Positions 25,237 to 37,842 are shown, counted from the stretch's first letter. The stretch: 64,000 nucleotides of DNA from Craterostigma plantagineum (GCA_027422505.1 JAPQWV010000300.1:496001-560000), one strand, 5' to 3'. Numbers and translations are program-made. The notes: generated by a model from the sequence alone, not told the origin.

Positions 25237-27724
25237 CTATTTGTTAGTGTTGCTCCTTTCTTCTTTGGCTTCAAGTGCATCAACTTCCTCATTAGACAAC
25301 AGATCAACAGAAGGTTCATACAGCTCCCACTCTTTCCTCTTACTAAATAATACCAACAAAAAAAAAAAATTAAATACCATCGTAATCATTTTTACCGAGC
25401 TCCTAATCCCATTTAGCGTATCTAAACAACCCAAAAAAAAAACAAGGAAGATATCGTGTAAGAACATTACCGTACAACAGTTGACTTAATGCCAAAGGAC
25501 TTGAATAGGTCAACTGCATTCGCGCCAGTTTTGCTGGTAGTAGAGAAAACGAAACACCGTATTTTATTACATTGGGAAGAAATAATATCGAATCTTTAAC
25601 CTTCAAGCTTTTTTTTACAAGAGATGTTTCACGAAAAAGTGTACCTGGCTTGTGTGTGTTCGAAGCCTCTGCGACCCTTTTTGATCAATCTGTTTTCACG
25701 GGCTGAGGCCACATTTTGAACGGCGATCTAAAGAAGAAGAAGGGAACTAAGTTGAGTTAAGAAGAGCCACTCAGAGCAATGATATCGAAACTATAATGAG
25801 TGTAAGAAGGAATAGATTTTTTACCTCGTAAAGTTGTTCCCTGATGGCTATAGCTATAGCAGGCTGAAAAACGTTGGAATCTCAGTTATTATAAATTCTT
25901 TGCAAAAGGGGGCACTAATATCCCTCCATTTTAACACAGAAAACAGAACTATGCTTTCTATGTGATATATGCACATGCTAATGTAAATTCGAAAGACCAT
26001 TTACCTCCGAGAACAAACTGTTTTGCATAATGAAAACAATCCCGTAACTATTATCATTTACTGAAAAATTGCCAAAAAATTAGATATCTTACGCCAACTT
26101 CAGGATCTTCGATGCCCATGTCTTTGCAGAATGTTTTGGCAAATTCCTCGGGATCGCTTTCGAAGTTGTTCAAATCCTGAAGTAGAGTTACGTGTAAACC
26201 AATCTCATCGCCGAAAAGTGTATGTGCGAAAAGAAACAATCAGTTTCTAAGAAGCTTTCATAAAAAAGCTGTTCTTACCCACAAGAAATGGTCCTTCACA
26301 ACCGTGTGATTAACACGGAGATCGAGCTGGACAAAGCAAATAACGAAATGACAAATCAATAAGAATGACTTACGTCAAGATAATGAGGGAGAAAGGGATA
26401 AAATAGAATTCCCAAATAACTGATGATAAACCTTGATGGGAACAACTTTTTCGCCAGTATACATATCTTGGCCTTCATACGATCGAAAATCAGTGAGTTG
26501 ATTCTGCATCATATTGAACGCTAAATCATATTTAAACACCAGAAAAATTGACCTCTAATATATTGGCCAGAAAGTTAAAACCATCAAGAAAATACACATT
26601 CAATCTCTAGTCAAAATCAAGGGTACAATGAAAACCACGTGGGAAGTGATTTAGAACAAACTTCAACGTATTCTGAGCAATAGAATACACATTACTTGTA
26701 TGGACTGAGCAATCTGCGTTGCAAAAGCGGGAGGAAGCTTCAAGTCTTTCACAGTTCTTTTTGCAAACACTGCAATTTCAGAGTCTGCATCTGCGTAAAC
26801 AAAAAAAGCATGAAGGTAAGTTATCACATCATCGATTCAGGCGTAAGAAATTCATCTTCCTTCAACTCAAACTCAAGAGTGAAGCCACTTATGGAACTAA
26901 TTAGAAACTAAATCACACACACATCAACTTCAATCGGTATCTAATGCTTCAGGCTTCAGCAACCGAGAATCGTCCATCTCCATTGAAACCAGCATTTCCA
27001 TTTTATCAACGTCATTCATATAAACTTTAACAACTTAAATGTACACAATATCAACATCACTATGACAAGAAACACCGCAACAGAGTCTGCATCTGCGACA
27101 ACAGATAGCATCAAGGTGAGGAATTAGCTTATCCGTTCTGTTCTGCCGTAAGAAATCTACCTTCCTTCTCAACTCAAAAACTCAAGATTGAACCCATAGA
27201 TGGAACTAATTAGAAACTGAACACACAAAAACACACAACACACATTCTCTGACTCCCACACATCAAATTCAGCCAGTAGTTTTATGCATCAGCAACTGAG
27301 AATGGACAATCTCCATTGAATTGGAACCAAAACATTTCCAAATTTTCCACGTCATTCATATAAACTTCAACAACTTAAAATACACACAATTTCAACATCA
27401 CTATGACAAGAAACAACTAGAAAGCCACATCATCAAACAATTAATTCATATAAGACCAGCAAAATCGTCAATACCCACCTGATGGATTCCAAGTGAAAGC
27501 ATCTCTGTGCCTCTGCCCATCAATTTCAATGTCCAAACGTATGGGTACAAGGTTTTCCGCAGCAGGTCTGTGAATATTAAATTCAACGAATACAAATTCA
27601 CTAAAAAAAACCCACGCAAATTCATATCAAAGGGAAGGGGGAGAAAATTAGAGTTTGTTTCAGCTGATTACATCCGAAACTTGACGGGGCTCTTCGCCGT
27701 ACTCCAACCCGAGTGTGATTTCAT
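25237..27724 (-). CDS. BSH: SNF5/INI1-type SWI/SNF subunit BSH, complete
   Basis: Ten exons with GT-AG junctions: 27672-27724, 27479-27567, 26696-26790, 26432-26503, 26279-26326, 26093-26176, 25825-25863, 25645-25727, 25471-25533, 25237-25342. They total 732 nt, or 243 residues, close to the size of Arabidopsis BSH. The tandem SNF5 repeats are clear: [18 protein letters not shown] ... [11 protein letters not shown] ... [19 protein letters not shown] (repeat 1) and [42 protein letters not shown] (repeat 2). The C-terminal [24 protein letters not shown] is family-typical. BSH is a core subunit of nuclear chromatin-remodelling complexes. All splice phases agree and no stop is seen, so this is the likely functional copy; copy A (1-4228) is broken. 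Confidence 0.95.
26780..27120 (-). repeat. Tandem duplication inside BSH intron 2, with exon 3 remnant
   Basis: The exon 3 start and adjoining intron (about 26760-26830) recur at about 27060-27130 as a decayed exon: the acceptor and the first codons (DADSVAVF) remain, then the frame is lost and no donor follows. The same arrangement is present in copy A (about 480-540 and 780-840). The internal duplication therefore preceded the duplication of the whole gene. Confidence 0.75.
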
Positions 27725-28476
27725 AGCCCTTAAACACTGAATCTTCGTCGTCGATATGCTCTTAAACACGTGTTGAATTATTTTCATATATCAGCAATTT
27801 AGTGAATATTTTGATTAAAAAGTCCCTTAAAAGAAAACATCCATCAATTCTATTATATAGTTTATCAATTAGTTCTCTTATTTTACCTATTATATTTATA
27901 TCCTTGTAAATGATTTTTTTTTGTCAATTTAATTGTGAAATCATATATTAAATATTAATTTTTAAATACAAAAATTGGGCACACACATTCGAGTGTGCTT
28001 AATATTCTAGTCTTTTTAAAATGTCGGAGTGTCTCGTAATAGGTAATTATAATAAATTTAATAAATCAATATATTAAAAATATGAAAACCATGACCTATT
28101 TGCACACGTCAATCCACAATGATTTACCTACAATATATTTTTCAATACTAGTACTTTCCGCATATTCTAGGCATTTGCTTAAACATATAATTATATTATG
28201 TTACTTCAATGTTGATAGTTGTAATATTTAATAATGAAATATGGTTTATAAATTAAATATATAAAGTGAAATTAATGTGCAACAAATAAACAATTTAAAA
28301 GTGAAATGTAAATAAGTGATAACTAATTAATTAATTAAATTACAAATATATTGGATTGAATTGCAAAGTGAAATGTAAATAAAGTGATAACTAATTAAAT
28401 TACATTAAATTACAAATACATTGGATTGAGTTACAAATAAAATGACAAACAAAATTTGCATTTTTTTAGCCACACT
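27725..28476. other. BSH upstream, AT-rich intergenic DNA
   Basis: The first 100 bp are the likely BSH promoter. The rest is AT-rich, with repeated AAAGTGAAATGTAAATAA-type segments around 28290-28390. No gene is seen. Confidence 0.5.
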
Positions 28477-28962
28477 TTGGGGGGGGGGGGGGGGGGGGGG
28501 TGTTTAAAAACGAATACCGAAACAAATTTCTCGGTTCGGTATTCGGTAGAGCTATCAAAACGGGTCTGGGCCTGCGGGCCCTGAAAATTTAGGCCCGTTT
28601 TGACAGTACTAGTATTCGGTAATTCGGTTAATCGTTAAAAGAAAAAAAAAACAAAAAATCAGTATAACCGAAACATATTACATACATTAGTATTTTTAAT
28701 TTTAACATATTAAATATAATAAAAATATATTAATTTTTATTTAATTTTATCATACATAATATTTTTTAATAATAAATATAAATTTCGATAATTCGGTTTG
28801 GTTCGGTATACCGAAATGGTATATCCGTACCAAACTGAATTACCGAAACTTTTTTAAGAAAAACTGAATACCGAATCGGATTTTCGGTTTGGTATTCGGT
28901 TCGTACCGAATTTTTGGTATTTCGGTCGGTTCGGCCGGTTAACCAAACTGCGAATACCCCTA
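28477..28962. mobile_element. hAT-like MITE with expanded terminal G tract
   Basis: The right end reads ACCCCTA. The left end is TTGGGG... followed by TGTTTAAA, so the usual TAGGGGTG terminus appears altered by a run of about 22 G. An 8-bp target duplication is present with one mismatch (GCCACACT 28469-28476; GCCGCACT 28963-28970). Subterminal CGGTTCGGTATTCGG repeats resemble other plant hAT-type MITEs. It contains a second, smaller element. Confidence 0.75.
28547..28611. mobile_element. 65-bp hAT-like miniature element, nested
   Basis: Begins TAGAGCTATCAAAACGGG and ends CCGTTTTGACAGTACTA. It is flanked by the exact 8-bp duplication GTATTCGG (28539-28546 and 28612-28619). Its ends match those of the 523-bp element at 48060-48582, so both belong to one family. 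Confidence 0.85.
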
Positions 28963-29105
28963 GCCGCACTAGCCCTTATATTATACATACTAGTACTTTT
29001 AGCACAACTATGTGTGTGCAAAAATATAAAACTAACTATTAGTAGATTTTAAAAAATTATATATGAAAAATGAGGTGGTTATTATGAGTTTTAAAGCTAC
29101 GCCAT

Positions 29106-32100
29106 TGTAATACCCGGGTCCCGCACGTAAGTTTGGCCAATAATTATGCCTACATATTATATGACTTACGTGACTGCATGAGATGTGTTTTACGATTTTA
29201 TGTGTCAACATGATTTCAAATTGGGTGCTATTAAGGTTACTAACCAAGTAGAGGAATTACTTGAAATTAGGTTATTTATTGATGTTAGGGTTTTTAGTAT
29301 GTAACATGCTAACTTAGAATATTTAATTTAGTGTTAATACAAGTTTTGGAAAATACGAATTAGTAGGAATAGAATTCGAAGGAGGCAAGATTAGATTTGT
29401 AAACCTAGAAACTTAAATAGGTGGGCACGATTTATTAATAATATTATGAGGTTTGTCATTTAAGGACTAAGGACTTAGAGATAACTTGGTAACTTAGGAA
29501 GGAGGAAATGATTTAAATTAATATTATAATGATTGTTACTTAGGGGTTTGATAAGCATGAATAAAGTAAGGAAACCAACGTCACTTAATAACTACAACAC
29601 GTAAAGAAGAGATAAGAATGAAATATGCATCTTATAACACACAAGAATAGATTCAGGAACTATCGAACACTTGAGATAGGAAAACTCGAACAGTTACAAC
29701 ACCAAGCAAGGAAAGGTACAGTTCATCTATAATGTTCTTACTTACGATTGATTTAATATTTTATAAATGGAATTGGGCACGGAAGTTACATATATGATTA
29801 AGCTTGTATAGATTTCGTTTTAGGGTTTTTGGTTTCTTAGAATCGAATTATCATCACGTGTTAAGGAGCTCGGATTTCAGTGGGTAATTCATTTGCTATG
29901 ATCTTATTATGTTTTAAATAATAGCATGACTAACTACTTATTTAGGGTTCTGATTGAAATATGCTGAAGATATGATTCCAGCTTAGTAGGTGTCGAAACC
30001 ATATCTGTTGGATAGGAAAAATATCGAGTTAAAACTCGAGACATCCTCTCGATTAAGCTCGAGATTTCTTTATAATGTACTGTCGAAATTCTTGTGGGTA
30101 ATAGTGAAACCTATCTCGACATTTTACTTGTGACACAGACATCTATCTCGAAATCATATAGATATAATAATGTCGAGAGTCTTCATTGTATAATGATCTA
30201 AGTGAGCTCGACATTTATGTCGAGATTCATCTCGACATATACTTGGAAGTGTTGTATATGTGTAATGATTAAAATCTCGAGAAGCACATGGAAGTCCAAG
30301 AATTATATAGAAAGTCATATAATGTCGAGATGTATCATCGAGACATGTCGAGATCTTTGTGACTAATATACATTATGTAAACTATCATCTCTATGCGAAT
30401 ACTATATATGTAGTTGTATACAATACAAATTATAATACGATATATAAGCTAATGAAACTATGCACCTGACCATATTTGTATGTATTAATTTCCGATTAAT
30501 TTTTTACAATGTAGACTAATGTAATTAATGTCGAATTGTTTGAGGGTGTGAAGTCGAGATGTTGGTTCGTTATTTATTAAATATCGAGGCTTAAGTCCCA
30601 ACATGTCGATATTTTACTTGTTATGTCGATATCTATTTGGTATATGTTTATATCGAAATCCTTGTATCGAAATATGTGTATAATATGTCGAAATCCTATT
30701 AGAGTAATGAGAGTAATATCGAATCTTATTTCACACTAAAGTCGAAACCTTTGTGTAGTATAAATATCGAAACCCTAACGTAATACCGAGATTCACTTGT
30801 AACACACACATCGAAATCCTATAAGAAGGCTGTCGAGACTTATTTAGATAATTGATGATATCGAGTTTTATACTAAAGCAAATGTCGAGATGTACAAATA
30901 ATAAATATCGAGACATATCATTAACCAATGTCGAGATTTGCTCTCGTGATTTAGCTCGACATCTTATGTGCATAATGTGATAATACATCTCGACATTGTG
31001 ATCTCATTTATCTCGAGGTCTTGCATCATTTCAGTATCGAAATCCATGTCATAATTAAATAACTAAGCTCGACATTTATCCTAAGAATAAGTCGAGATAC
31101 CTGTCGAAATCTATAAAAGTCGAAACTAGGGTTTTCAAATTAAGCCAATTTCGTGAAATTATAATTAGACTAACAAATCCTAATTTTATATGTTCCCATA
31201 TTTAGGGTTTGAAGATTAGCGACTTACTGATAAGCTAATATCTAAGGATACCAGGTAAGTGGGAATTTTAACTACAACACATAAATTATTTGTATGTGCT
31301 TACGTGACTATGTGCTTGGGTGTTTATTACGTGAATTATTTGACATGCTTCTGCATGGTAAGTGCTTACGATATTAATTCACGTTGCATATCCATGTGCA
31401 TGCACGAGACACTTGGGGTTTATGTGAGATGAGCATGCACGGTATTTATCGCCTGAGGGCGAATAATATTTGCCGATATAGGCATTTGATGTCGACTCGC
31501 AGTTGAGTCAGGGCTACTTCTATGGCACCAGGACGGCGTGGTGCGTCGTCGATTATATTATATATTTTATTGGGCTTCTGCCCTGTTTATTTTATTTGGG
31601 CTGATGCCCTGATAGCGGAGGGATGCGACCTGGAGGGTGCGACCTGGAAAGGAGCGACCTAGGGGGAAACCCTAGCGTAGGCTAACCAGCGTAGGCTACC
31701 AGCGTGGGCTACCGCACGGCAGAGGGGACGACCTGGGAGGGTGCGACCTAGGGAAACCTAGCGTAGGCTACCCAGCGTAGGTCGCTGCCACATTTATCCG
31801 TGTTGGATTAGAGCTCTTTATGGTGCATAGCAAGTTAGCCGAGGGCCCTGAGAGATATGAGATCGAGTTTGTTTTATGAGGTGTGAGATGCATTGGCGCG
31901 GATGCCTTTGCGAGGGTTTTCACGTTCAAGACATTGCATATTCCTACTTACTGAGCTTTATAGCTCACCCCTTACTTTATGTGTTGTAGGTGCACGCGAC
32001 CACGATACGTGATCGCTTTTGATGGCAAGGCTTACCTTTTGAAGCTTCCAGCGACTTTTGGGGGTGGTGTGTACATGGATGCGACCTGTGTGGCCGGGCG

Positions 32101-32295
32101 TTAGGGTTTCTTTTGCTTCGCACTTATACACTTCCCTTGTATATAGGGTTGGAGCGATATTTTGAGCATGTACATAATGAATTCCTTTATATAAAAGGAA
32201 AAATTTAATACGCATTTTCGCGTATTGTTTACTTTATATTATATTTAGTCACGTAAGATAACGTTAGAAAGGTTAGTAGATGGCGGGGCGCCACA
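29106..32295. mobile_element. Putative 3.19-kb solo LTR, Ty3-gypsy type
   Basis: The block starts TGTAATACCCGGG and ends GGGGCGCCACA, short inverted termini like those of large gypsy (Tekay-type) LTRs. It is bounded by an exact 5-bp duplication GCCAT (29101-29105 and 32296-32300). No internal primer-binding site or pol domain is seen, so a solo LTR fits best. Contents include a TCGA-rich stretch (about 30020-31130) and a run of short repeats (GCGACCT, GCGTAGGCTA) at about 31620-31800. The lineage is inferred only from the termini and length. Confidence 0.65.
30020..31130. repeat. TCGA-rich motif cluster
   Basis: About 40 TCGA tetramers counted by eye in roughly 1.1 kb, mostly as GTCGAGAT, ATCTCGAC or ATCGAAAT in both senses, irregularly spaced. 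Random expectation is about four. It lies in the putative solo LTR. Confidence 0.8.
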
Positions 32296-32461
32296 GCCAT
32301 TTTACTGAGTTTTTTTAAAATTGATATATTAAAAATAGAATGAAGTGATTATTATGATTTAATAAGTTTTTCATTTTTTATAATTAAAGTATAAATATTT
32401 GATTTGTCAATTTTGGACAGACCAATTTACATTTTTATCCATACGCCCTCTAGATCTTAGG

Positions 32462-33190
32462 TAGGAGTGGCATCGGGTCGGGTAGTCGGTTATCATGTAA
32501 TTGGGGTTCGGGTTAAGACTTTCACTACCCGAACCCGACCCGATCTACGTCGGGTACCCGCTTGCCGTGTATATATCGGGTTCGGCTGCCCGACGTCAGG
32601 TACCCGATTTTGAATTGCAAAAATATGATAAAAATTATTATAACATATTAAAATATACATGTTATATATTAAATGTCACTTCTAATATTTGGATGTTTTA
32701 TTTTCGATAAATATAATATAAACATATGTTTATATTTACTTATAAAATGGAATATATTTCAATTTTATAATGATTGATGCATTGATAATAAAATATCACT
32801 TGTTAATTATGTAATTAAAATAAGAAATTAATTGAAATATTATTTAAAACTTTGATACAACTCAAGTTTAATTATGTAATTAAGATAAGAAATTAATTGA
32901 AATATTTAAACTTTAATACAACTCACGTTAGATATTGATATCTAGCTAGATATGTAATTATACTTTTTTATTGTTTATGTATAATAACTAATATATTTTT
33001 TAAAAAATAATTTGCCGGGTACCCGAATAAATCGATCGGGTAGTAAATTACTACCTGATACCCGACCCGATAAATAATTATCGGGTATCGGGTAACCCCG
33101 ACAAATAACCCTAATTGCCCGACCCGAACTACCCGAACCAGATCGGAGTCGGGTAAAACCCGAATACCCGAACCCGTACGTCCACCCCTA
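32462..33190. mobile_element. hAT-like non-autonomous element
   Basis: Termini TAGGAGTGGCATCGGGTCGGG and, at the other end, the complement TAGGGGTGGACGTACGGGTT. Subterminal CGGGT/ACCCG repeats lie on both sides. The 8-bp duplication is ATCTTAGG (32454-32461) versus ATCTTAAG (33191-33198). The 729-bp AT-rich interior has no transposase. Confidence 0.82.
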
Positions 33191-33198
33191 ATCTTAAG

Positions 33199-34319
33199 CT
33201 ACTGTAAAGTGTAAACCCTCAATTTTTTGGTTCTTGAAATAAAACTTGAAGAAAAAAGGAAATATGAAAAAAAAAAGATTACTTCGCTGGAAACAAGCTG
33301 TCATGCATTCATACAGTACACAACCAAAACTCACTGTCTCTCTCACATTGTATATCGCACATCTGAAATAGGGTGATTTACAATTGTAGGCATCCTTTTT
33401 AAGGTGATTGTCAAAATTAGGCATTGTGTGTAAAACATTACAAATATAGGCATACTTTTTTTACTATTTTATTTTCATAATATAGTTGATCTTTAAATAT
33501 ATAATGTTATATAACTATAACTATACAAGAAAATTAAATATTTATTGGCATTCAATTTGTTAAAGTTCACCTATCAATTTGTTAATTGATCAGACCGAGA
33601 AAAAAACCAAACTTAACTGAAAAGGTTAGTTTGATATCCAATTTCGAAAATTTGAAACTAGAATTTTCGGTTAACCGAATTTTGTATGGCTTCGGTTCAA
33701 TTTTTACTGTTTGAATAACCTTAATAAATTATGTGGAATTTTGTTAACTTGATCTTACCCTTTTTATTCCGGTAGGTTTTCTCGATTTCGGAGCAAAATC
33801 CAAGAATCGGTTCGAAATAAGTTTTGGTACATCTTATTTCTGACCAATTGGCTTATGAATTCATATATTAAATTATTAATATATAAATATATATTATAAT
33901 TTTTCAATTTTGATGTTGATTGAATTAGATCTATTTCTTATAGCTACTAGATCGATTTTGGTTTGTGAAGCGTTTTGTAATTTACAAAAATAATTTCCTT
34001 AAAATGAAACTAAGAAGAATTCATTATAAGACATAATATTAAAAATTCAGTATTTTTCATTTGTGCAAAGCTTATTGTTTGAATTCTAATTCGTGTTTGA
34101 TTAGATTACAAAAATAATTTATGGAAAGAAAAGAAAATAAAAATGCCTACATTTAAATTATTTTGTGCATGTAATAAAATTAAATCAAAATTAGAAAATA
34201 ATATAAAAAGTGTAAAAGAAAAACACGGTGCCTATTTTGTAATTGACACCTGATAAAGTGCCTAGTTTTGTAATTAATTCTCGGAAATACCTGTTTTTAG
34301 CTTCGAGCCGTTGTTTTGA
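33199..34319. other. AT-rich intergenic DNA
   Basis: No gene seen. Short related motifs in opposite sense (TACAAATATAGGCAT near 33440; ATGCCTACATTTAAA near 34142) suggest a decayed fold-back element, but ends and target duplication could not be set. Confidence 0.4.
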
Positions 34320-36219
34320 TTCATCCTTTTCTGTCTCATTAGGGTTTGATTGGCCTTTCTCTGGGAGAATTTGCTGCTTCATCGTCGTCAGTCGCCGGAT
34401 CGTTTGACTTGCAAAAGTGTGAGTCGCTTTTTTTTTTCTCTAACTTTGGTTACCGTATCTTTGAATCGTCTTTTGCTTACTTGGTTCAGAAGAATTTAGC
34501 TGAGTTGTCAGTGTTTCGCATTTTGTTGATGAATGTGTCTATTTTTCTTCTTCTTTTCGACGTTTTTTTCGTCTTGTGCTATTGTGATTTTGTTCGAGAA
34601 CCGCGTGTTGCTTTTTTTTTTAGTAAGGTTGGGCATTTGATGGTCGATCAGTGTGAGCTTGACTCGCTTTGGGTCTTTTGGAGGAGATCGTGAATGGTAG
34701 GGTGTAAACTTACATGGTATTTGATGAGCATTTGATGTGAATTTTATCGACGGTATCGTCGTGGAGTGAATCGTATCGTAGAAGAACTCCTTAGGGATTT
34801 CTGAAGTTCCCTCGATTTTACAGACTGATGATTGCTCCCAAACTGATTGGTCAAGGTCAATTTACTCGAAGTTGCTAGGTAGAAGATGAACTTTGATTCT
34901 CTGGAGAATCCCAAACATTCTTGAATAACAAAAAGGCCGAAACTTTCGCAACGATGTGCTGTAGTTTGGGTTTTAGCGAATGTAGTTAATTATCGACATG
35001 AATGTCCTATTTAGTGCTGTTCGTTTTCGTCTCTTTTAGTGCTTACGGTTTTGTAGAATCGTTGGAAGGCCCAAAAGTTTCGCAACCTTAATGTTATGTT
35101 ATTAGCACTTTACGTTTCTTGTAATACCTCAAAGTTTGAATGAGGTAAACAGATAACTCTATTTGAAGGGAAACTAGCAATTTATTCTACCCATCTTTGT
35201 GTTTTAGGTTTATTCAGCTCGTTTATTGCTAACGCTGGTGGATAGCATGCGTGGACTTTGCGCTTTGGGTAATGCCCCTAATGACGTCGCTGATGCGCTG
35301 GGCGTGCTAACGATTTGTCTCGTTTTCGCTCTACTCTTATCGGGCTTCTTCTGCGTACTACACTCACTTTACTTCCGAAGCCAAATACTAAGTCAAGGCC
35401 TCGAGCAATTTAGCTACATTTCATCAGAATCGCGTTCATCTTCTTCGCGTTTTGGTGGGGCATAGGCGAAATTCTCAGGCTAGATTTCTTGAGACAAAAG
35501 GGAAGGGTCTTCGACTCTTCTTGGAAATGGCAAGAAACCCTCTGCAAGTATTACATCGTCTCAAACCTGGGATTCGCAGAGCCACGCCTGATTCTGACCA
35601 TCGCCTTTCTTCTCCGTGCATCTATAGAGAAACATGGAGCACTTGCCCAGAAATGGAATTCGAAGGCAGCAATTTTCATCCTCCTTTATTGCTTACCAGT
35701 GCTATCTCTTCAGCTTGCAGTTCTACTCGTCTGGCCAGAGTATAAAGAGAAGCTACCTTCGCATTTCGTAAGTGTAGCTTCGACTTCAGCACCATATTTC
35801 TCGGGATATTATTCACTTTGCTAACAGCCTACCTCTTATTTCTCGGTAGGTGCATTCTTCGCCTGGCGATCAACAAGTGTTTGCAGAGGAGAACACACAT
35901 ATTAATTTCTTCGATCTGCGTTTTTCTTCCTATGAGATTTGTTCTGCTCGGTTTGACAGTGCTGTCCAGACCCGGACAAGCGTTGTTCGATGCGATGACG
36001 TTCTTGGCTTTTCTTTGCCTGTTCGTTTGTGCTGGGATTGGTGTTTTCTTGCTCGTTTGCCTACCTATTGCAGATTGTTTGTATCTGAGGAACATTCTTA
36101 GAAGCGATCGAACCATCGAAGGGCGAAATTTGGTCGATTTCTATGACCAAGAATCGTTGATTCGAACTATCAGTGAAGTGGGTTTCGTGGAACTTAGCGT
36201 TTTTGGCAGAGGTCTTTGA
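34320..36219 (+). pseudogene. Multi-pass membrane protein gene with two frameshifts
   Basis: A probable 5' leader (to 34418) has a GTGAGT donor, and a leader intron ends TTTTAG at 35207. The coding part starts at ATG 35247 (MRGLCALGNAPNDVADALG) in one exon. Hydrophobic segments include VLTICLVFALLLSGFFCVL, IAFIFFAFWWGIGEIL, AAIFILLYCLPVLSLQLAVLL, ILFTLLTAYLLFLG, ISSICVFLPMRFVLLGLTVL and AMTFLAFLCLFVCAGIGVFLL. I recall a plant family of uncharacterised proteins with FWWG(I/F)GE and SNLGFAEP motifs; no function is known to me. The frame changes near 35415 and again near 35775, so no single ORF spans it. Either it is a recent pseudogene or the assembly has two indel errors. Confidence 0.65.
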
Positions 36220-36527
36220 ACTATATTTTGGGGCAAAGGGAAGAATTTTATCATATGGTTTTTTTGTCAAGTTTTTGGGCCAACTTATTTGTCAAGGATT
36301 TAGGCTCTTTTTTTCTCTTTTCCTTTTCCCATAACGTTTTTCTGATTTTATTCCCCTGCAGTGTAGTGTAGGTAACTAATAATTTCGTTTTTTTGTTTAG
36401 TCTACTCTTTTATTAAGCCTAAGGCTTAGTTAGAATAAAGGGATATTTACACATAAATACCTATTTAAAAAAAAACTTATAATTTAGTATTTTGTCAGGT
36501 TTTTTTTTATATGTAGGTATCTAGTAG

Positions 36528-36817
36528 AATAAATTTTTTGCAGATAGGTACCTGATTCGCTGCAGGTATGCCATACAACACATTTCGGTACTCTATATCA
36601 ACATATTGTGATACGCCATAAGTTGAGAAAATGGTACGCCGTATTAGCACATTTAGGTACGGTTAAGTATGCCATCTATAACACATAAGGCACGCCGTAC
36701 AAACACATTTAGGTATTCTATATCAGCGTGTTATGGTACGCCATACATTCACAGGAAGGTACGATGTGATTGAAGACTGGTAAACATTAAATTGGATACC
36801 TATCTGCAAAAAATTCT
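36528..36817. repeat. Fold-back element with internal direct repeats
   Basis: AATTTTTTGCAGATAGGTACC (36532-36552) is mirrored by its near-complement at 36796-36817. Between them an ACACATTT-GGTA-CTCTATATCA segment occurs twice, about 130 bp apart, each followed by a GGTACGCCAT-like motif. It may be a MITE; no target duplication was identified. Confidence 0.5.
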
Positions 36818-37369
36818 TACATGCTATCTGTAAAAATTTTATTCAATTAGGTATTTTTTTTATAGATCCAACTAGAATAAATCGTTAAATTTTGGAATGT
36901 CAATCAAAAATTTAAAATAATAATACTTAATTAAAATAAAACAAGGGATCCCATTACATTTTATTGTATATTTCAATTTTATTCCTCGATTTAGTACTAT
37001 ATATTGTATAGCACACACATTTGAGAGTGCAAATACTAATTGGTTTTTATTTACTACAAATTAATGGGTCGAGTTCAACAAATGTTCTTATTTCGAACGT
37101 AATTTAGTTTATCTAATACGTACGACAAAAGATGCATTTTATTTGAAATTATGTAGACTATCAATCATCCCCAGTCAAAAATCAAATAAAATAAAGCTAT
37201 TACCCCATGCAATAAATCTTATTTCAATACATAGATATGTATACATTATGTAATTCATCCATTCCTTTTTCACTTTTCATGTTATATTTCAACATTATGA
37301 TTCACTAATATAGGTTAACTTGTTATCAAATTTCATTCGCACACTCAAACTGCCTCCTACGTCTCACAC

Positions 37370-37377
37370 TATAAAAA
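37370..37377 (+). promoter_or_regulatory. TATA box of X8-domain gene
   Basis: TATAAAAA, 87 bp before the ATG at 37457, in a plausible position for a core promoter. Confidence 0.6.
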
Positions 37378-37456
37378 ACCCATCGAAGCCCATCAAAATA
37401 TACATCATATCATACAATCTTTCCAAAATTGTAGCATTATCACAACACACAACACC

Positions 37457-37797
37457 ATGAAGAGAACAAACCCTATTTTTTCTAAAATGATGATTAGCAT
37501 CGCTTATGCAATAATAGTTCTCCTTGCGTTGACCACACCCACAAAAGTCAACGCTAGGTATTGGTGCATAGCTAGGCGAAACGAGCCCGTGGAAAAGCTC
37601 CAAGGGTTCATAAACTACGCTTGTGGGGTCGTCGACTGCACCGCGATCAAGCCGGGCGGTTCGTGTTTCGAGCCCAACGTACTCCAAGCACACGCATCTT
37701 ATGCCCTAGACAGCGTTTATTCGAACAATAACTTCTGCAATGATGATATTGGGTTTTTTACCTACGTTAATCCATGTAAGTGACATGATTAATGTCA

Positions 37798-37842
<45 letters not shown>

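Larger units (their letters stand above)
36220..37456. other. Intergenic DNA with fold-back repeat
   Basis: AT-rich. Contains the inverted repeat described separately. The last 100 bp are the promoter and leader of the X8 gene. No gene is recognised. Confidence 0.45.

Noticed and set aside
27507..27740. Plus-strand open frame over BSH exons 1-2
   Set aside because: Antisense shadow of BSH; the minus-strand exons have matching splice sites and family motifs.
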